The notes: a model not told the origin generated them from the letters alone. A stretch of 64,000 bases of DNA from Hevea brasiliensis (GCF_030052815.1 NC_079499.1:74105760-74169759); one strand, 5' to 3'; counted from the stretch's first letter, positions 38,143 to 51,429 are shown. Translations and numbers: made by a program.

Positions 38143-41036
38143 AATATTTAAAAATTGAAATTTTCGGATAATTATGAATTAATAAAGTTGAAATTCAAAA
38201 GAAATAAAATTATTTCCTTTCTTCTTCCTTTGGATGTCCACCTTCACCTTCTCTCCCTTCACTCACCAAACCTCCATGGAAGCTTGATTAAAGCTTCTCA
38301 AAACCCTCATTTTGGCTATAATTTTCCCAATCCATTAAACTAAACCTTGTTTTAGCACTTTAGTTCAACTATTGAGTAAGAAAGAAAGAAGGAAAAAGAG
38401 AAGAAATTGGAGAAGTGAACTTCAAAGTGGAGGTAAGCAATCTAATTTGAAAATTTTAGTTTATTAGTTGTGTTTGTAGCTTAACTAACCTAGAACTCAA
38501 TTTAAAAATCAAAAGAAAACATCTTTGGAGGACCAAATAGAAATTCAGCCAGCTAGGGTTTAGGTTTGAGAATGGATGATTTTGATGCAAATTATGAATT
38601 AGTTAAGTGTGATTGAGTGTATGAGAACTAAATATGCATTTATAATTCAACAAATGAACTAAACATGGAAGTTAGGGTTTTGGCACCTAGGGTTTAAAAG
38701 ATAAAAATGTAAAAATTTGTTAAATGATGTGTTTAACCTTGTTGGAGTTGAGAAATGGTCATTTGTGACCAATTAATGTATGTTGGAAGTGTTAGAATTA
38801 GGTTTAGATTCGAATAGGATGTGGGCAGTACGCAGGCAACATGACCAAGGTCCCTTTCAGGGACCAAAAATGAAAATTTCCAAGCCCAATTGGTGTGGAT
38901 CCAATTTGGAATGAAATTAGACACAAAATGACATATTTTTCTTTTAGGAATCATACCCAAAAAGTGACCAAAACCTAGTGAACAAATTGTCTAAATACGG
39001 ATTAGGCAATCTGACCTGTATCAAAAATGACCAAATGAATAGTGTTTGTTCATTTGGCCATAACTTGGGATAGGCAGGTCTAAATGACTTGAAATTTTAT
39101 CAGTGGAAAGCTGAGATATAGACCTAAAACTTTTATGAGCAACACAAACCCCAAATTATGCCCTTAACCAAGTCAATTTAGCCACCCAAATTTGGTGACC
39201 TAAAACTGCCAGAACCAGAATTTGCCCAGAAAATCTGGGTTAAGTCTAATTCGTCAGCCATGATTCAAATGGCTATAACTTGAGCTACAAAACTCCAATT
39301 GGAGTGATTCAAAAAGGAGAATAAAGTTGAGACAATAAGGAACAATTTCTATGAAGAAAACTTAGCTAAATTCTAACAACAAAATGACTAATAGAACAGT
39401 ACAATATAAGATACCAAAACTAAAAATTTGAAATTTTGCCTAAAAGACTTAAGTTTTGAGAAAACAACAAAAACCAACAAATTAGGTAACCAAAATGTGG
39501 TATGTGGGTGAAGTTGGAATTCCCATACCTATTAAGCCTTAGAAAGTCAACAAATTGACTTAAATAGTATCGTGAATAGTAACTCCGAAATACAAAATTT
39601 AAAGAACGCCAAGTTTAGCATATTAAAGCTAGGTATAAGTGAATTTGAATTTATTTTTGGATTTATAATGAGTTATGGTGGAAAACAATACCAGGAAAGA
39701 ACCCGAGGGATCGAGTCAAGGCCAAGAGGTGACTCCCTTAAAGTTTGTGCACAACATCAATATGCTTTAAAATTCATTTACAAATTGCATGAAATGTGTA
39801 TTATGCTTTTGGTTTGAATTGTTGAACGTTTATTTGAGTATGTTTGAAATGGCAATAAATGTTTAGAAAATTGTTAAGATAAATTTTGAAACCACAATGT
39901 CATGACCATATATTTGATCACCTCACCAGCATGACTAGTGGGGGAAATCAGTTTTGAATTTTAATTCCTTCTCTAGCTGAAGTGTTGAGGTGTGTGCCTG
40001 TAGAAGAAGAAAAAGAATGGGTTCCCTTATATTTGAGCTAGCTAGCCTTGTGTTGTGACTTCTCCTTAGCCTCTGGCTATTGAGATGATATTTGTTTTGA
40101 ATGGCATGATATAACTGTGTGTTTTTATGAAATTTGTTTTGAGACTTCTGAAATGAAATTGTTTGGATCAAAATCTTATAAATCATGTTTTTAATTTATA
40201 TTTCATGTTCAGTTTAATTTTTGAATAAATATAATTTAAATTCTGCATAAAGATTATTTTAGTATGCTGTGCATCACTAAGTCCTAGTACTCAGTGATGG
40301 CTATTATTACTGTCGCAGATATAGAGACTAGAGGAGCAGTAGAGTAAGCTGCTGAGGATTGAGAATATACCTGCCTTGAAGTCTATCGGGTATATTTTAT
40401 ACCATGATTGTAAAAATTATTTTGATGTATATAAATGTATGTAACTATATGGACATGTAAAATTGGTTATGAGCAGTTGTATAAAGTTATATAAAGTTGT
40501 ATAGAGTTGTATAAAGCTTGTATTAAATTTTAGTTTGGATTTTTCCTAATGTAAATTTTTAGAATGATATATCTAAAATGTTTTATGTTTATTGAAATAT
40601 GAATGGAAATATTTTGTTTTAATTAGAATGAAATTGAATTATATTATTTTGATGATGTTGAATTTTGGAAATTGAGAAATGATGTTGAAATTAGTTGGGA
40701 TGGATGTTGAATTGATGAAGTTGTTGAGATAAATCTTTGGAAGTGCTTTTTACAGGTATTTGAAGAACTGTTTTCTCAAAATATAGACGGCACTCTGCCG
40801 AAATTTTTATAAAATATGTGGAAAAATAAAATGGAACAAAAATCTTAACTAGTTTTCAAACTCTAATTAAATGTTTTGATACCTATTAGAAAATGCTCGC
40901 CACTTATAAAAAGTAAAAAAAATTATTTTAAAATCCCTTGTAGGGTACTTAATGAGTTATCGGTAGGTGAAGTTCGGTTGTTCATTAGGTATTCTATGGG
41001 ATCATGTTGTGCCTTACAGAGGGGTAAGGTGTGACA
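38143..41036 (+). repeat. X gypsy LTR, second part
   Basis: It resumes after the second ATTCT and ends AGGGGTAAGGTGTGACA. It contains degenerate modules of the type CATAACTTG ... TGAAATTTT (39059-39100, 39270-39300), a stem-loop at 40277-40294 and short GTTGTATAAA repeats at about 40475-40520. Open frames here are short and lack recognisable domains. Confidence 0.8.
40277..40294 (+). promoter_or_regulatory. LTR stem-loop, X
   Basis: CTAAGTCCTAGTACTCAG: 6-nt arms with one mismatch, extended outward by paired ATCA and TGAT. It is followed by GGCTATT and TGTCGCAG as in other plus-orientation copies. Confidence 0.45.
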
Positions 41037-41040
41037 TGTT

Positions 41041-41406
41041 TTACAATTGGTATCAGAGCTGCTCGCGTGTCCTCTTGGGCAATGGTGGGGCAAACCTCAG
41101 TGAGGACTCTGAGTCCCGAAAGGGGGGGAGAAAGGTCCCTTAGCCAAATCCCACATCGGCAAAGCACGGAGATGGTCTTGGGTTCAAAAAGTATGATATA
41201 TAAAACGGTGGAACTAATCACTAGAGGCGCCTTTTGGTGGAATGGCCTGGAGAGCTGGAAGAACTCAGGGTTAAGCGTGCTCGCTTGAGAGAAATCCTAG
41301 GATGGGTGACCTCCTGGAAAGTTCTCCATTCCACCTATGGGACAAAACCGTAAGGCTTATGGCCAAAGCAGACAATTCCTCTAGTGGTTGGAGCTCGATC
41401 GTTACA
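41041..41406 (+). mobile_element. Cassandra-type portion of X (PBS, core, 3' LTR)
   Basis: The PBS at 41048-41059 is followed by GCTCGCGTGT and GTGGGGCAAACCTCAG, then a polypurine tract (41119-41133) and an LTR of about 270 bp ending at 41406. The core matches the TRIM at 1135-1602. The expected Cassandra 5' LTR is absent; its place is taken by the gypsy LTR ending at 41036. Non-coding. Confidence 0.85.
41261..41325 (+). repeat. 5S rRNA-like segment in X 3' LTR
   Basis: It contains GTTAAGCGTGCTCGCTTGAG and CCTAGGATGGGTGACCTCCT, matching the A box, intermediate element and C box of plant 5S rRNA. The C-box core is intact here. Confidence 0.9.
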
Positions 41407-42493
41407 CAAATTTATAACTCAGATTATCTCAAAGCATTCTCATCAGTTTCTCAAAATCAGATTCAGTCTCAAAATTTCTCAAACTCAATCTCATACATAA
41501 TCATTATGATTAGATAATCAATTCAAATATCATAATTCTTATATTTCATTAACTTATATAATTTGCCAATTAAGTACATAAATTTATCAAGTACAGGATA
41601 TACAAATGAAATTATAGTTACTAATTCACATTACAATATAAGCAGTAATTATAATGTACATATTAGAAAACATGCTTAAAATGAGCCCTGTCTACATGCA
41701 TTACTGAGGAGGTGAGAATCTTGAACTCTTCTGACACTTCTGCAGATCTAGAGTCCAAAAATCTCAGTCGATAGTCTACTGGTTTTACCTTCAGTACCTA
41801 CGCGAGGAAGCAATTCCATCGCGCTAAGCATTTCTGCTTAGTGGTGCAATAGTATAACAAGAAACAATATATACAAATAAAGAAAGGATAGACCATAATT
41901 TAAATATTGAATGATCAATTTGATTTACTGGAATGTTTCTAATAGTAACCATCTTATATACAAGTTTGTTCCTCTTTGGAAGTGCTAAATTTATAACCTT
42001 TCAGTAATACTATCCAGTATACAAATTATTCTAACTGTATTGTCTTTTAAGTTTATACGGTTCTGCAAATTATATTTTTGTTATGTTTCTATTGCTAATC
42101 TCTTTTACTCATTTCATTCAATACTAAATTTTATTGTAAAGAAACTTTATTATACTTAACTTAACTTAACTGCCTGAATTGAATAATGTTTTAATTGACT
42201 GCCCGTGTAGCCTATACACTGACCAGACTGGATAAATGGATATACTAGCACTGGGTACCTAGTACCTCGGAATATCACACCATCGGTCACAAAGTATCTC
42301 CCAGTGTGCAAACAGTGTGGCTAAAAATCCATATAATCAATCAGGCATTAAGCCGAGTATAATAACACAATCTGTATAGCCATAGGCTATTAAAATCATA
42401 GTATGACATAATAAGCCATAAACCACAATATGACGTAAAGCCATTTACAGAACAGCTGCCAGAATCCTATTGGCATGCCAACCTATCCAAACT
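41407..42493 (-). repeat. S2 5' LTR, part 2
   Basis: It continues S2 LTR sequence matching 20366-21463, and includes the second CAAAT and the first AAACT duplications. The stem-loop lies at 41824-41841. Confidence 0.88.
41824..41841 (-). promoter_or_regulatory. LTR stem-loop, S2 right
   Basis: CTAAGCATTTCTGCTTAG, identical to the copy at 20783-20800. Confidence 0.55.
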
Positions 42494-43102
42494 TGTCACA
42501 CCCTACCCCTCTGTAAGGCATAACATGATCCCGTAGTATACCTAATGAATTACCAACTTCGCCTACTGATAACCCATTAAATACACTACAAGGGATTTTC
42601 AAAAACTTTTCTTACTTCTTTTACAGTGGTGAGCACTATTTACAGGTGTTAAAAACCTTTTTGAACTGAGGTGAATTAACTAACACATTTAGACTATTAA
42701 TAATTTCTGTAAAAAAATTTTGGTAGAGTGCCCTCCGTAATTTGGATAAAACAGTTCTTCAAAAACCTATAAAAAGCACTTCAATATTTTTCTCAATCTC
42801 AAACTCTAGCATAATTCAACACAAATCCACAATAATTTTTCAAAGACTGAGATACAAGAAATATAATATAATTTTTACAAATCCAAATAACTCATAATTT
42901 ATTTTACAACTTTAATGTACAATTTTAATTTACAACTGCTTAAAACCAAGAACACTATATATATACAGTGAACATACATTACAATATAAAATGCAGAATA
43001 TGGTATACTCAATATACCCAATGATTTCTCACTGAATGTACTAGCAGCCTAGTCTGCTGCCCTGTCAGTCTGTCTACCTGCGACAGCAATGAAAAGCTAT
43101 CG

Positions 43103-43121
43103 CTGAGTAAAATTTACTCAG
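43103..43121 (-). promoter_or_regulatory. LTR stem-loop, L3
   Basis: CTGAGTAAAATTTACTCAG: perfect 9-nt arms around one base. Both arms differ from T2 (GAGTAAA for GAGACA; TTTACTC for TGTCTC) yet still pair. Confidence 0.6.
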
Positions 43122-43223
43122 TGGTGCACAATAACAATTTGAAATGCGATATATAAATCTTTTATTGACAGTTCACAAATCAAATGATTCACAATTCCAT
43201 TTCATAATTTACAAAATTCATTT

Positions 43224-43365
43224 AACACAAATTTGATCAAGTAATTGAATAATACCGTTTTGCAAATCAATAACACAATTCGATCAAATAACTGAATAAT
43301 ACCGTTTTGCAAATCAATAACACAATTCGATCAAATAACTGAATAATACAATGTTGCCAATCGAT
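43224..43365 (-). repeat. Three-copy 47-bp tandem repeat in L3
   Basis: Units start at 43224, 43272 and 43319 with AACACAAnT. The same unit in reverse orientation is amplified to about eight copies in L5. Confidence 0.85.
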
Positions 43366-46345
43366 AACATAATTTAGGCCATGACACAATTTTTCCACAC
43401 ATGCCGTGTTGTACACCACGACAAGACACACTCACCCCAATAATCGAAATTAATGAGGGAGGAAGCTAGCTGAATAATGAGTACTCATCCACACTCACCT
43501 CAGACTGGGAAGTCAATGAGGGAGGAACATAATCACACTCACCCTGGTCGATAAGTCAAAGAGGGAGGAATATATCAACAGTATCATGCCAAATGTGAAT
43601 CAAAACAATTTCAAATCACAATATTTCATACAAACCATAAATCACATTTTATCTCAAAATTTCCATTTGCAAAGTTGGCAATACAATAAGTTCCAAATAA
43701 TATTCCCAAAACCAAAGTAATCAAAACTTATTCATAACTCATTTCTCTACATAAATTTACTAGTAAAAGCAGAGAATATAAAAGTATTGTGCACGGACAC
43801 AATTTAAAACTATAATGTTGAATTAAAAATTTTTAAGTAGAAAATGAGAAGTCAAACTTATTGTGCACAAACACAATTTAAAATAATAACATAGAAATAA
43901 TCATAATTTATTTCAATTGAAAAATTCAAAAGAAATACTTATTATGCACAAACCTCTGATAACTGTCTCTTGGCTCTGACTCAGTGTTTCCTTCCCCTCC
44001 CTGAGTCTTTGCTAACTGAGAAACACAATTTGAAGTGTTTCAGTACTCATTTAAACTGTCTCTAACGATAATGCTTGATAATTAATTCACTGAATTCATT
44101 TATTCGCTTAGTCAACCTACTATGTCGACCCTTGGTACATTCTAGGTAATTTAGGTTTTAATGTCATTAATATGTCACATTCGATAGTCTTTTAGGGTTG
44201 TTACATGTTACCAAATTCATTTCTGTGTATACTGCATTTTCTTGCGATTTGCTGGATTCCGGAATACTAGTTTGACCTAGCCAGACGACCTAGTTCCCTC
44301 AGTTTTTGGATTTCGGTCAAAACTACAAACTTGTAGATCTATGTCTTATGGAACGCGGGGAAAAATTTCAGGTCATTCTGAGTTATGTAGGCCAAGTTAT
44401 GGTCATTTTACTATTGCTGGTCAAATTGCACCAAAATTGGTCATTTTAGGTCACTTTAGGTCATTTTAGGTTCGGCCAGTTTTTATACCCAAACTTGTGC
44501 AAGCTGTTTGACTTACTTATGGTCATTTCTGGGCTTTGGTGTCTTCATAAGACTTGTAGATATGGGTCTTAACTATTCATGGTTAAAATTTCAGGTCAAT
44601 TGGACCTGTTTTGAGTGAGTTATAACCTAAACACTAACTGCTACCCAAATGGTCAATTTTCAGGCCTCATTTGCACTTAATCCGGATTTGGTCTTTTTTC
44701 AAGCTACCTTGCAGGCAGAATTTTAGCAAGCTTCCTTCATGAAAGTTGGCACATTTTGTGCCTAGTTTCACCTCCAATTGGTCTCATACCAATTGGAGCC
44801 ACACTTAAAGTTATAGGCCTAAAATACAAACTGCCTTATTGCAATTCTTGCATACATATCAAACATCACTTTTAACACTCACTAAACTTAACATTCAAAC
44901 TAATTCTGGTTGTACCATGACCTAAACATAATTCACAGCACATTATAGGTCATTTTGACAGCTTACAATTACATTCAATGTGCACCAACAATTGACAGCT
45001 TACAATTTTGACAGGCAGAATTTGCCCAATTCAATTTACAACAATTTAACTCCATAACCAAGCTCATTCACATGTCCAACCTTCACACCACTATACATAC
45101 ATTCAAACTGCCATAACAACCAACACATTTTAACATCATTATTCCATAAACCAAGCATGAATTCCAGCATTCTTCAAGAGTTAACAAACTGCCACAATGG
45201 TACACTTACATTCCATTACTTTCCAAGCTTTAAATCTCATTTTACATTTACATATACTAAGTATACATTACCCAAACAATTTTCTACACAATATACATTT
45301 AATTAATCATTTAATTCACCATTTACAAGCACAATTAAACTGCCTTCAAGGTGTTTCCATAGCTGCCAAAAGTGCACATTCCCATTCAACATCAAAACTC
45401 AAAAATTTCTCCATAATTCAAACACCCATAACACCCTTACAAACTTTAACAAAGCAACAATCAAAAACTCAAACTTACCTATGGATGAGACTTCTTAAAT
45501 CTTCACCAAAACTTGGTCTTCTTGCTGCCAATCTACTGCCCAAGTGGTGTAGACTAACTTTGATGAAGGAAGGTAGAAGGAAAGAAGCTTGAATCTCATA
45601 TGCATGGAGCTTCAACCATGCGTCAATGGAGTTTTTTGGGAGAAAATTTTCTGCTGGTTCTAAGGTTGAAGATGAAGATGTATATTCTACCCAAATGAAG
45701 CTTTAGTGGTCCACTTAAATGAGTTAGTGATCACTATGTAAGAATTAAATCATTATTTATTCTAAGGTTCCATTTTTCCACATTTAGCTCCTAATTTTTG
45801 CTATTTACATTAGGTACCACCAATTTAATTTTTCATGAAATTTTCCAAGTGTAATATTATTTATTTTTAATGGACATTTAGGTCAAAAGACAACTCGGGG
45901 TGTCAAATGACCACAATGCCCCTGTTCGGGTTGCATTCTCGATTTTTCGATAACACCGGGTTTTGTCCATTTTTCGATTTCTCGCTTTTCTTTGTACTAA
46001 TTATTTAATTTTTCTTTGATATTTCTAATGATATTTCTACTTCAATTGATGTCTCTTTAACTCCTAAAAATATTTTTCAGGGTTCCCCGCGGTCCAGGGC
46101 TAGTCAACGGTCCACGCCGTGACTTCCCAGTGTGGTCACCCATCGCTAGGGTTCTCGGCTCGCTTAACTTAATTACATTTCTTTACTATTATTTTTCCTT
46201 TATTTTTCTTGTATTTTCTTTTCTTGTATTTCATTATTTAATGTCTCCTCACTCATATCGAAGTGTAGTTCTAGGCATTCTAGTTGTCCGGACAACACTG
46301 GTCACCTGAACAGTAGAACGCACTACCAAACTTAGGGGTGTTACA

Positions 46346-47512
46346 AAACTAATCAACTAGGAAAACTAGGGCATATTACAAGATTAAATATTTATTTCTT
46401 TATTTTTAGGGTTTACTAGTTATTATACAATTCACTGGTCAATGAAAATGTTGACCTTTTTAGATATCATGGATAAGTTGATTCTAGTATCAACATATCA
46501 CAATTTACAATTCAATATGCTATCAATATAATGCAATTTACCCTTTTCGCAAGTTGGCATTCATTGCCAAATTACTTCAAACATCATTTTATGTAATTGT
46601 TAAATTCTCAATTTTTGTGTGCTAGATTGGTCTAGCTTAAAGTCCTATTTTTCTTGGTTTTTAGCTTCTGGTCAAAGAAGAAAAATTGTAGCTCTATGTC
46701 TTATTGCACTCTGGGCCAAATTTCAGGTCATTCTGAGTTGTATAGACCAAGATATGGTCAATTTACTAAAGCTGGACAGATTGCACCTTTAGTGCAAAAT
46801 TTGGTCAATTTTAGGTCACTTTTAGTTTTGGCAGTTTTGGTACCCAAACTTGTGCAAGCTATTTGACTTGGTTCTTGCCATTTCTGGGCTTTGGTGTCTT
46901 CATAAGATTTGTAGCTCTATGTCTAATCTATCTATGGTAAAAATTTCAGGTCAATTAGACCTGTTTTGAGTGAGTTATGGTCATCCTAATGACTATTGTT
47001 GATATGGTAAAAAATCTGGGTTGCAAGGTTGCCATTCCGGATTCGGTCATTTTTTAAGGTCAGTTTCTAGGCAGAATTTTGCAACATTTCTACATGAAAG
47101 TTGGCTGATTTGGTGTCTAGTTTCACCCCCCATTAGCCTCATACCAATTGGGTTCACAGTTTTGCACTTATGACCTAATTTATGTGCTGCCAACATACAC
47201 AACCTACATTTGAACATTACACTTCCAATTTTGAAAATCTTCCTCCTCACAATACTTCAACATTTAATCATGGCACTTCTATATATATTGTACACAATTC
47301 TAGCAAGCATTTTGCTTAGAACACTCAAGTTCTCAATGCGCAGAATACACCATTAATGTTTAATATTTACTTCAACCCAAATTTAATGTACATCAACACT
47401 TATATTACACATACACTTCTATGGCAATTACACAAACTGCCCACTATTCAACACCATCATATTTCAATAATAAATTTCATAAACTCACACATAAATTCAT
47501 GATATTTAAGGC
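46346..47512 (-). repeat. S2 5' LTR, part 3
   Basis: It matches 21459-22610 and ends with AAGGC (47508-47512), the target of L4. Confidence 0.86.
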
Positions 47513-50500
47513 TGTAAAACCCCTAAGTTCGGTAGTGCGTTCTACTTTTCCAGTGACCAGTGTTGTCCTGACAGCTAGGATGCCTAGAACTACACTTTGA
47601 TATGAGTGAGGAGACATAAAATAATGAAATACAAGAAAAGAAAATACAAGAAAAATAAAGGAAAAATAATAGCAAAGAAATGTAACCAAGTTAAGCGAGC
47701 CGAGAACCCTAGCGATGGGTGACTGCACCGGGAAGTCACGGCGTGGACTGTTGATTAGCCCTGGACCGCAGGGACTAGAAACTATTTTTAGGACTTAAAT
47801 AGACACCTATTGAAGTAAATACCATTAGAAATATCAAAGAAAAATTAATTAATTAGTACAAATAAAATTGAGAAATAGAGAAAACGGACAAAACCCAGTG
47901 TTATCGAAAAATTGGGAATGCAACCCGAATAGGGGCATTGCGGTCATTTGACATCCCGAGTTGTCTTTTGACCTAAATGTCCATTAAAAATACATGATAT
48001 TACACTTGGAAAATATAATGAAAAATTAAATTAGTGGTACATAATGTAAATAGCAAAAATGGGGAGTTAATTGTGGGAATAAGGAAAGTTAAGGTTAAAC
48101 TAATATTAAATAATGGTTAGTGCTCCACTAACTTAGAATTATGGGACACTTAAGAGCTAAAATGGGCAGAAATGAGTTCATATTCAACCTCCTCTCAAAC
48201 CAGCCGAATTTATCCTCCATGGGACTCCATGGCCACACCTTGTAGTCCTCCATGCATCCATGATCCAAGCTTCTAATGGTTATGGTTTCTTCATTAAAAG
48301 TGATCACCATACCTTGGGCAGTAGATAGGCAATAAGAAGACCAATTTTTGGAGAGGTTTTGAAGAATTTCCAAAGTGTTAAGTTTGTATTTTTGGGTTAT
48401 TGCTTCATTAAAGTTAGTAGGAATGTTATGGGTACTTGAATTGTGGAAAGAATTTTGAGGTTTGATGTTTAAAGGGAGAGCTGTATTTTTGGCAGCCATG
48501 GAAACTCCTTGAGGACAGTTTATTCTTGCTTGTAAATGGTAGATTAAAGGGTTGATTAAATGTTTATGTGTGTAGGAATTAATTTGGGTGATGTATACTT
48601 AGTATATGTGAATGTGTACTTGAATTTGGAAGCTTGGAAATTAATGGACTGTAATGTATGAATCAGCAGCTTGGTTTGCTGCACCATAAAGATGTTATTT
48701 CATGTTTGGTTTATGGAATATTAATGTTGAATTGCGATAGTTGTTATGGCAGCTTGCGTATATGTATGATGGTTTGAGGTTGGACATGTAAATGAGGATG
48801 AATAAGTGATTAAATTATTGTAATTGAGTTTGACAAATTCTGCACTATATGGTGTATGTTGAATGTGATTATAAGCTGCCAAAATGATCAATAATATGTT
48901 GTAAAGTATGTTTAGGTTATGGTACAAACCAAAATTGGCATGAATGTAGAGTTTGGTAAATGCTAAAAGTGACCTTTGATTAGAAATGAAGGAAATGTAA
49001 TAGGGCAGTGTGCATTTTGGCCTAGAACCTTAAGTGTGTGGTTCCAATTGGTATGAGACCAATTGGAAGTGAAACTAGGCACAAAATGTGCCAACTTTCA
49101 TGAAGGAAGCTTGCCAAAATTCTGTTTGCAAGGTAGCTTGAAAAATGACCAAATCCGGATTAAGTGCAAATAAGGCCTGAAAATTGACCATTTGGGCAGC
49201 AGTTAGTGTTTAGGCCATAACTCACTCAAAACAGGTCCAATTGACCTGAAATTCTGACCATGAATAGTTAAGACCCATATCTACAAGTCTTATGAAGACA
49301 CCAAAGCCCAGAAATGATCATAAGCAAGTCAAACAGCTTGCACAAGGTCGGGTCCAAAAACTGGCCGAACCAAAATTGACCTAAAATGACCTAAAGTGAC
49401 CAATTTTGATGCAATTTGACCAGCAATAGTAAAATGACCATAACTTGGACTACATAACTCAGAATGACCTGAAATTTTGGCCCGCGTGCAATAAGACATA
49501 GATCTACAAGTTTGTAGTTTTAACCGAAACCCAAAAACGGAGAGAACTAGGTCGTCCGGCTAGGTCAAACTAGTATCCCGGAATCTAGCAAATTGCAAGA
49601 AAATGCAAGATACATGGAAATGAATTTGGTAACATGTACCAACCTTAAAAGACTATTGAATGTGACATATTAGTAACATTAAAACTGAATTTACCTAGAA
49701 CGCATCGAGGGTCGACATATTAGGTTGACTAAGGAAATAATAGAATTTGATAAATTAATTATTGAACCTTATTCTTAGAGACAGTTTAAATGAGTACTGA
49801 AACACTTCAAATTGTATTTCTCAGTTAGCAAAGACTCAGGGAAGGGGAAGGAAACACTGAGTCAGAGCCAAGAGACAGTTATCAGAGGTTTGTGCATAAC
49901 TAGTTTTTAACTAATTTTGTTCGAATATTTCATATGATTAAATGACATATTTTTTTTTTATGTATTATGTTTAACAAGCATTGGATTTAATTCAATGATT
50001 ATTGAAAATTGTTATAGTATGTATGAATTTAGCTTTGTGAAATGGTATTTCCACAAGTATTAAGCATTGTTATGGATTGAATAAATTATGTTTTGGAAAA
50101 TTGTGATAGAACATGTTTTGAATTGTGATGAGCATAAAAATTATTGGATATTAGAATTGAATTTGAATCGAATTATATTGTGATTTATGCTCACTAAAAG
50201 GATTGTGATATTATTTTATATCTCACTATAGATGCTTGACTAGGTTATTACCCGTCTCTCTCATTTGTTGAGAAGACAATGGAGTTAGTTGTGTTTTGAT
50301 TGCCATGGTACGTGCAGAGGCTTAGATTTTCCTCTGATTTGAGGTTAGATCTAAGTTTATTTTATCGTTATGGCCCTTGCGGAAGATTCATTATTGTGAT
50401 GGTACTGTGCACGATGATTCGACCTCCCCGACCATAGGGAGTTAGAATCACATCGAATATGGCCCTTTTGGATTAGTCTTGCATAGTTAGTGAGATAAAG

Positions 50501-51429
50501 AATGATTTTTGAGATACAACATGGTTTTTGAGATACAGAATGGCTTTTGAATGGTAAAGAATTGTGATTTCAATTATGATTTATGTATAATTGATTTTGT
50601 TGGAATTACCTAAATGGTTAGTTATGATTTGATAAATTGAATTTCATGATCGAAGTCATTTTATACAAATGATTCACATTATTGGCAATGAATATTTTGA
50701 GTTTTGGAATTTGATGAGTATTCAGATTTCTAAATTATTTACTGTAAATTTTGTCAATGTATATTGTACTATGTTTTAAATTATACTTGTGCACCACTGA
50801 GTTCACCACTCAGCGATAGCTTTGTATGCTGTCGCAGGTAAGAAGAGCATAGAGCAGTGAGTAAGTTTCTTTCAAGACACTTTCAGATCAGCTCCAGGTA
50901 TATTATAGGTATACCCATGTAGATAGGTTTTGATGTATGCATGTAATAATATGTATGTAAATTATTTGAGCAGTTGTATAAAAAACTCTTGTAAAATATT
51001 TTGGTATGTAATTAAATGTAAATTATTATAAATGTAAGTTTGGGATTTCATCTATCTGAATAGTTTTGTAATATTAATTTTGAGTCTTGTAATCAATGAA
51101 ATGTTTCTTTTATGAGGAGATTGATTTGATTATTGAGATTTGAATTATGAGTGCAAATGAAGTTATTGAAGTTGTATTTGAGAAAACATATTGGGAGCAT
51201 TTTCTTTTGCAGGATTGAAGAACTGTTTTCTCAAATTACAGCCGGCACTTTGCCAAAATTTTGAAAAAATTTTATAACACCAGATTTTAATCGATGATTT
51301 AAATTTCACAAAAATTGTTTTTAAAATCCCTTGTAGTATATCTAATGGGTTATCGGTAGGCTAAGTACGGTAATTCATTAGGTGTACTACGGGATCATGT
51401 TACATCTTACGGGGGAGTAGGGTGTGACA
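47513..51429 (+). mobile_element. L4: solo gypsy LTR
   Basis: A 3917-bp LTR, TGTAAAACCCC to GGGTGTGACA, flanked by AAGGC (47508-47512, 51430-51434). It is in the opposite orientation to L3. No internal region. Clear similarity to L3 and L5 throughout, for example the TGAAATTCTGACC modules at 49215-49260. The open frame at 48128-48499 (minus) is not a known protein and is treated as chance. Confidence 0.9.
50797..50813 (+). promoter_or_regulatory. LTR stem-loop, L4
   Basis: CTGAGTTCACCACTCAG: perfect 6-nt arms with a 5-nt loop, followed by CGATAGC and TGTCGCAG. Confidence 0.55.

Larger units (their letters stand above)
25468..41406 (+). mobile_element. X: chimeric gypsy-LTR / Cassandra element
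   Basis: It is flanked by CAAAT on both sides (25463-25467, 41407-41411). The S2 left LTR has a single CAAAT at the same place, so this is one insertion. Left end: a gypsy LTR starting TGTAATACCCC (25468-26061 and 38143-41036, about 3488 bp without T2), ending AAGGTGTGACA. Then TGTTTTACAAT and the tRNA-Met site TGGTATCAGAGC (41048-41059). Then Cassandra-type internal sequence, a polypurine tract, and an LTR with a 5S segment ending CGATCGTTACA at 41406. The two ends come from different element families. Net length without T2 is about 3.86 kb. Confidence 0.82.
42494..46345 (-). mobile_element. L3: solo gypsy LTR
   Basis: A single 3852-bp LTR, TGTCACACCC to GGGGTGTTACA, flanked by AAACT (42489-42493, 46346-46350). 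The S2 left LTR has one AAACT at this place. No internal sequence remains, so the element was reduced by LTR-LTR recombination. It contains a 47-bp tandem repeat (43224-43365), the stem-loop at 43103-43121 and a palindrome at 46283-46296. Confidence 0.9.

Noticed and set aside
41261..41325. A 5S rRNA gene
   Set aside because: Only the internal promoter part is present, embedded in a TRIM LTR, with no full 5S transcript sequence or gene array.
41041..41406. A complete Cassandra element
   Set aside because: The left LTR is missing and replaced by a gypsy LTR; only the core and right LTR are present.
45197..45592. A 131-residue plus-strand open frame
   Set aside because: It lies in solo LTR L3, is antisense to the element, and is not kept in the sister LTRs.
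48128..48499. A 123-residue minus-strand open frame
   Set aside because: It lies in solo LTR L4, antisense, with no known motif and no conservation in L5.
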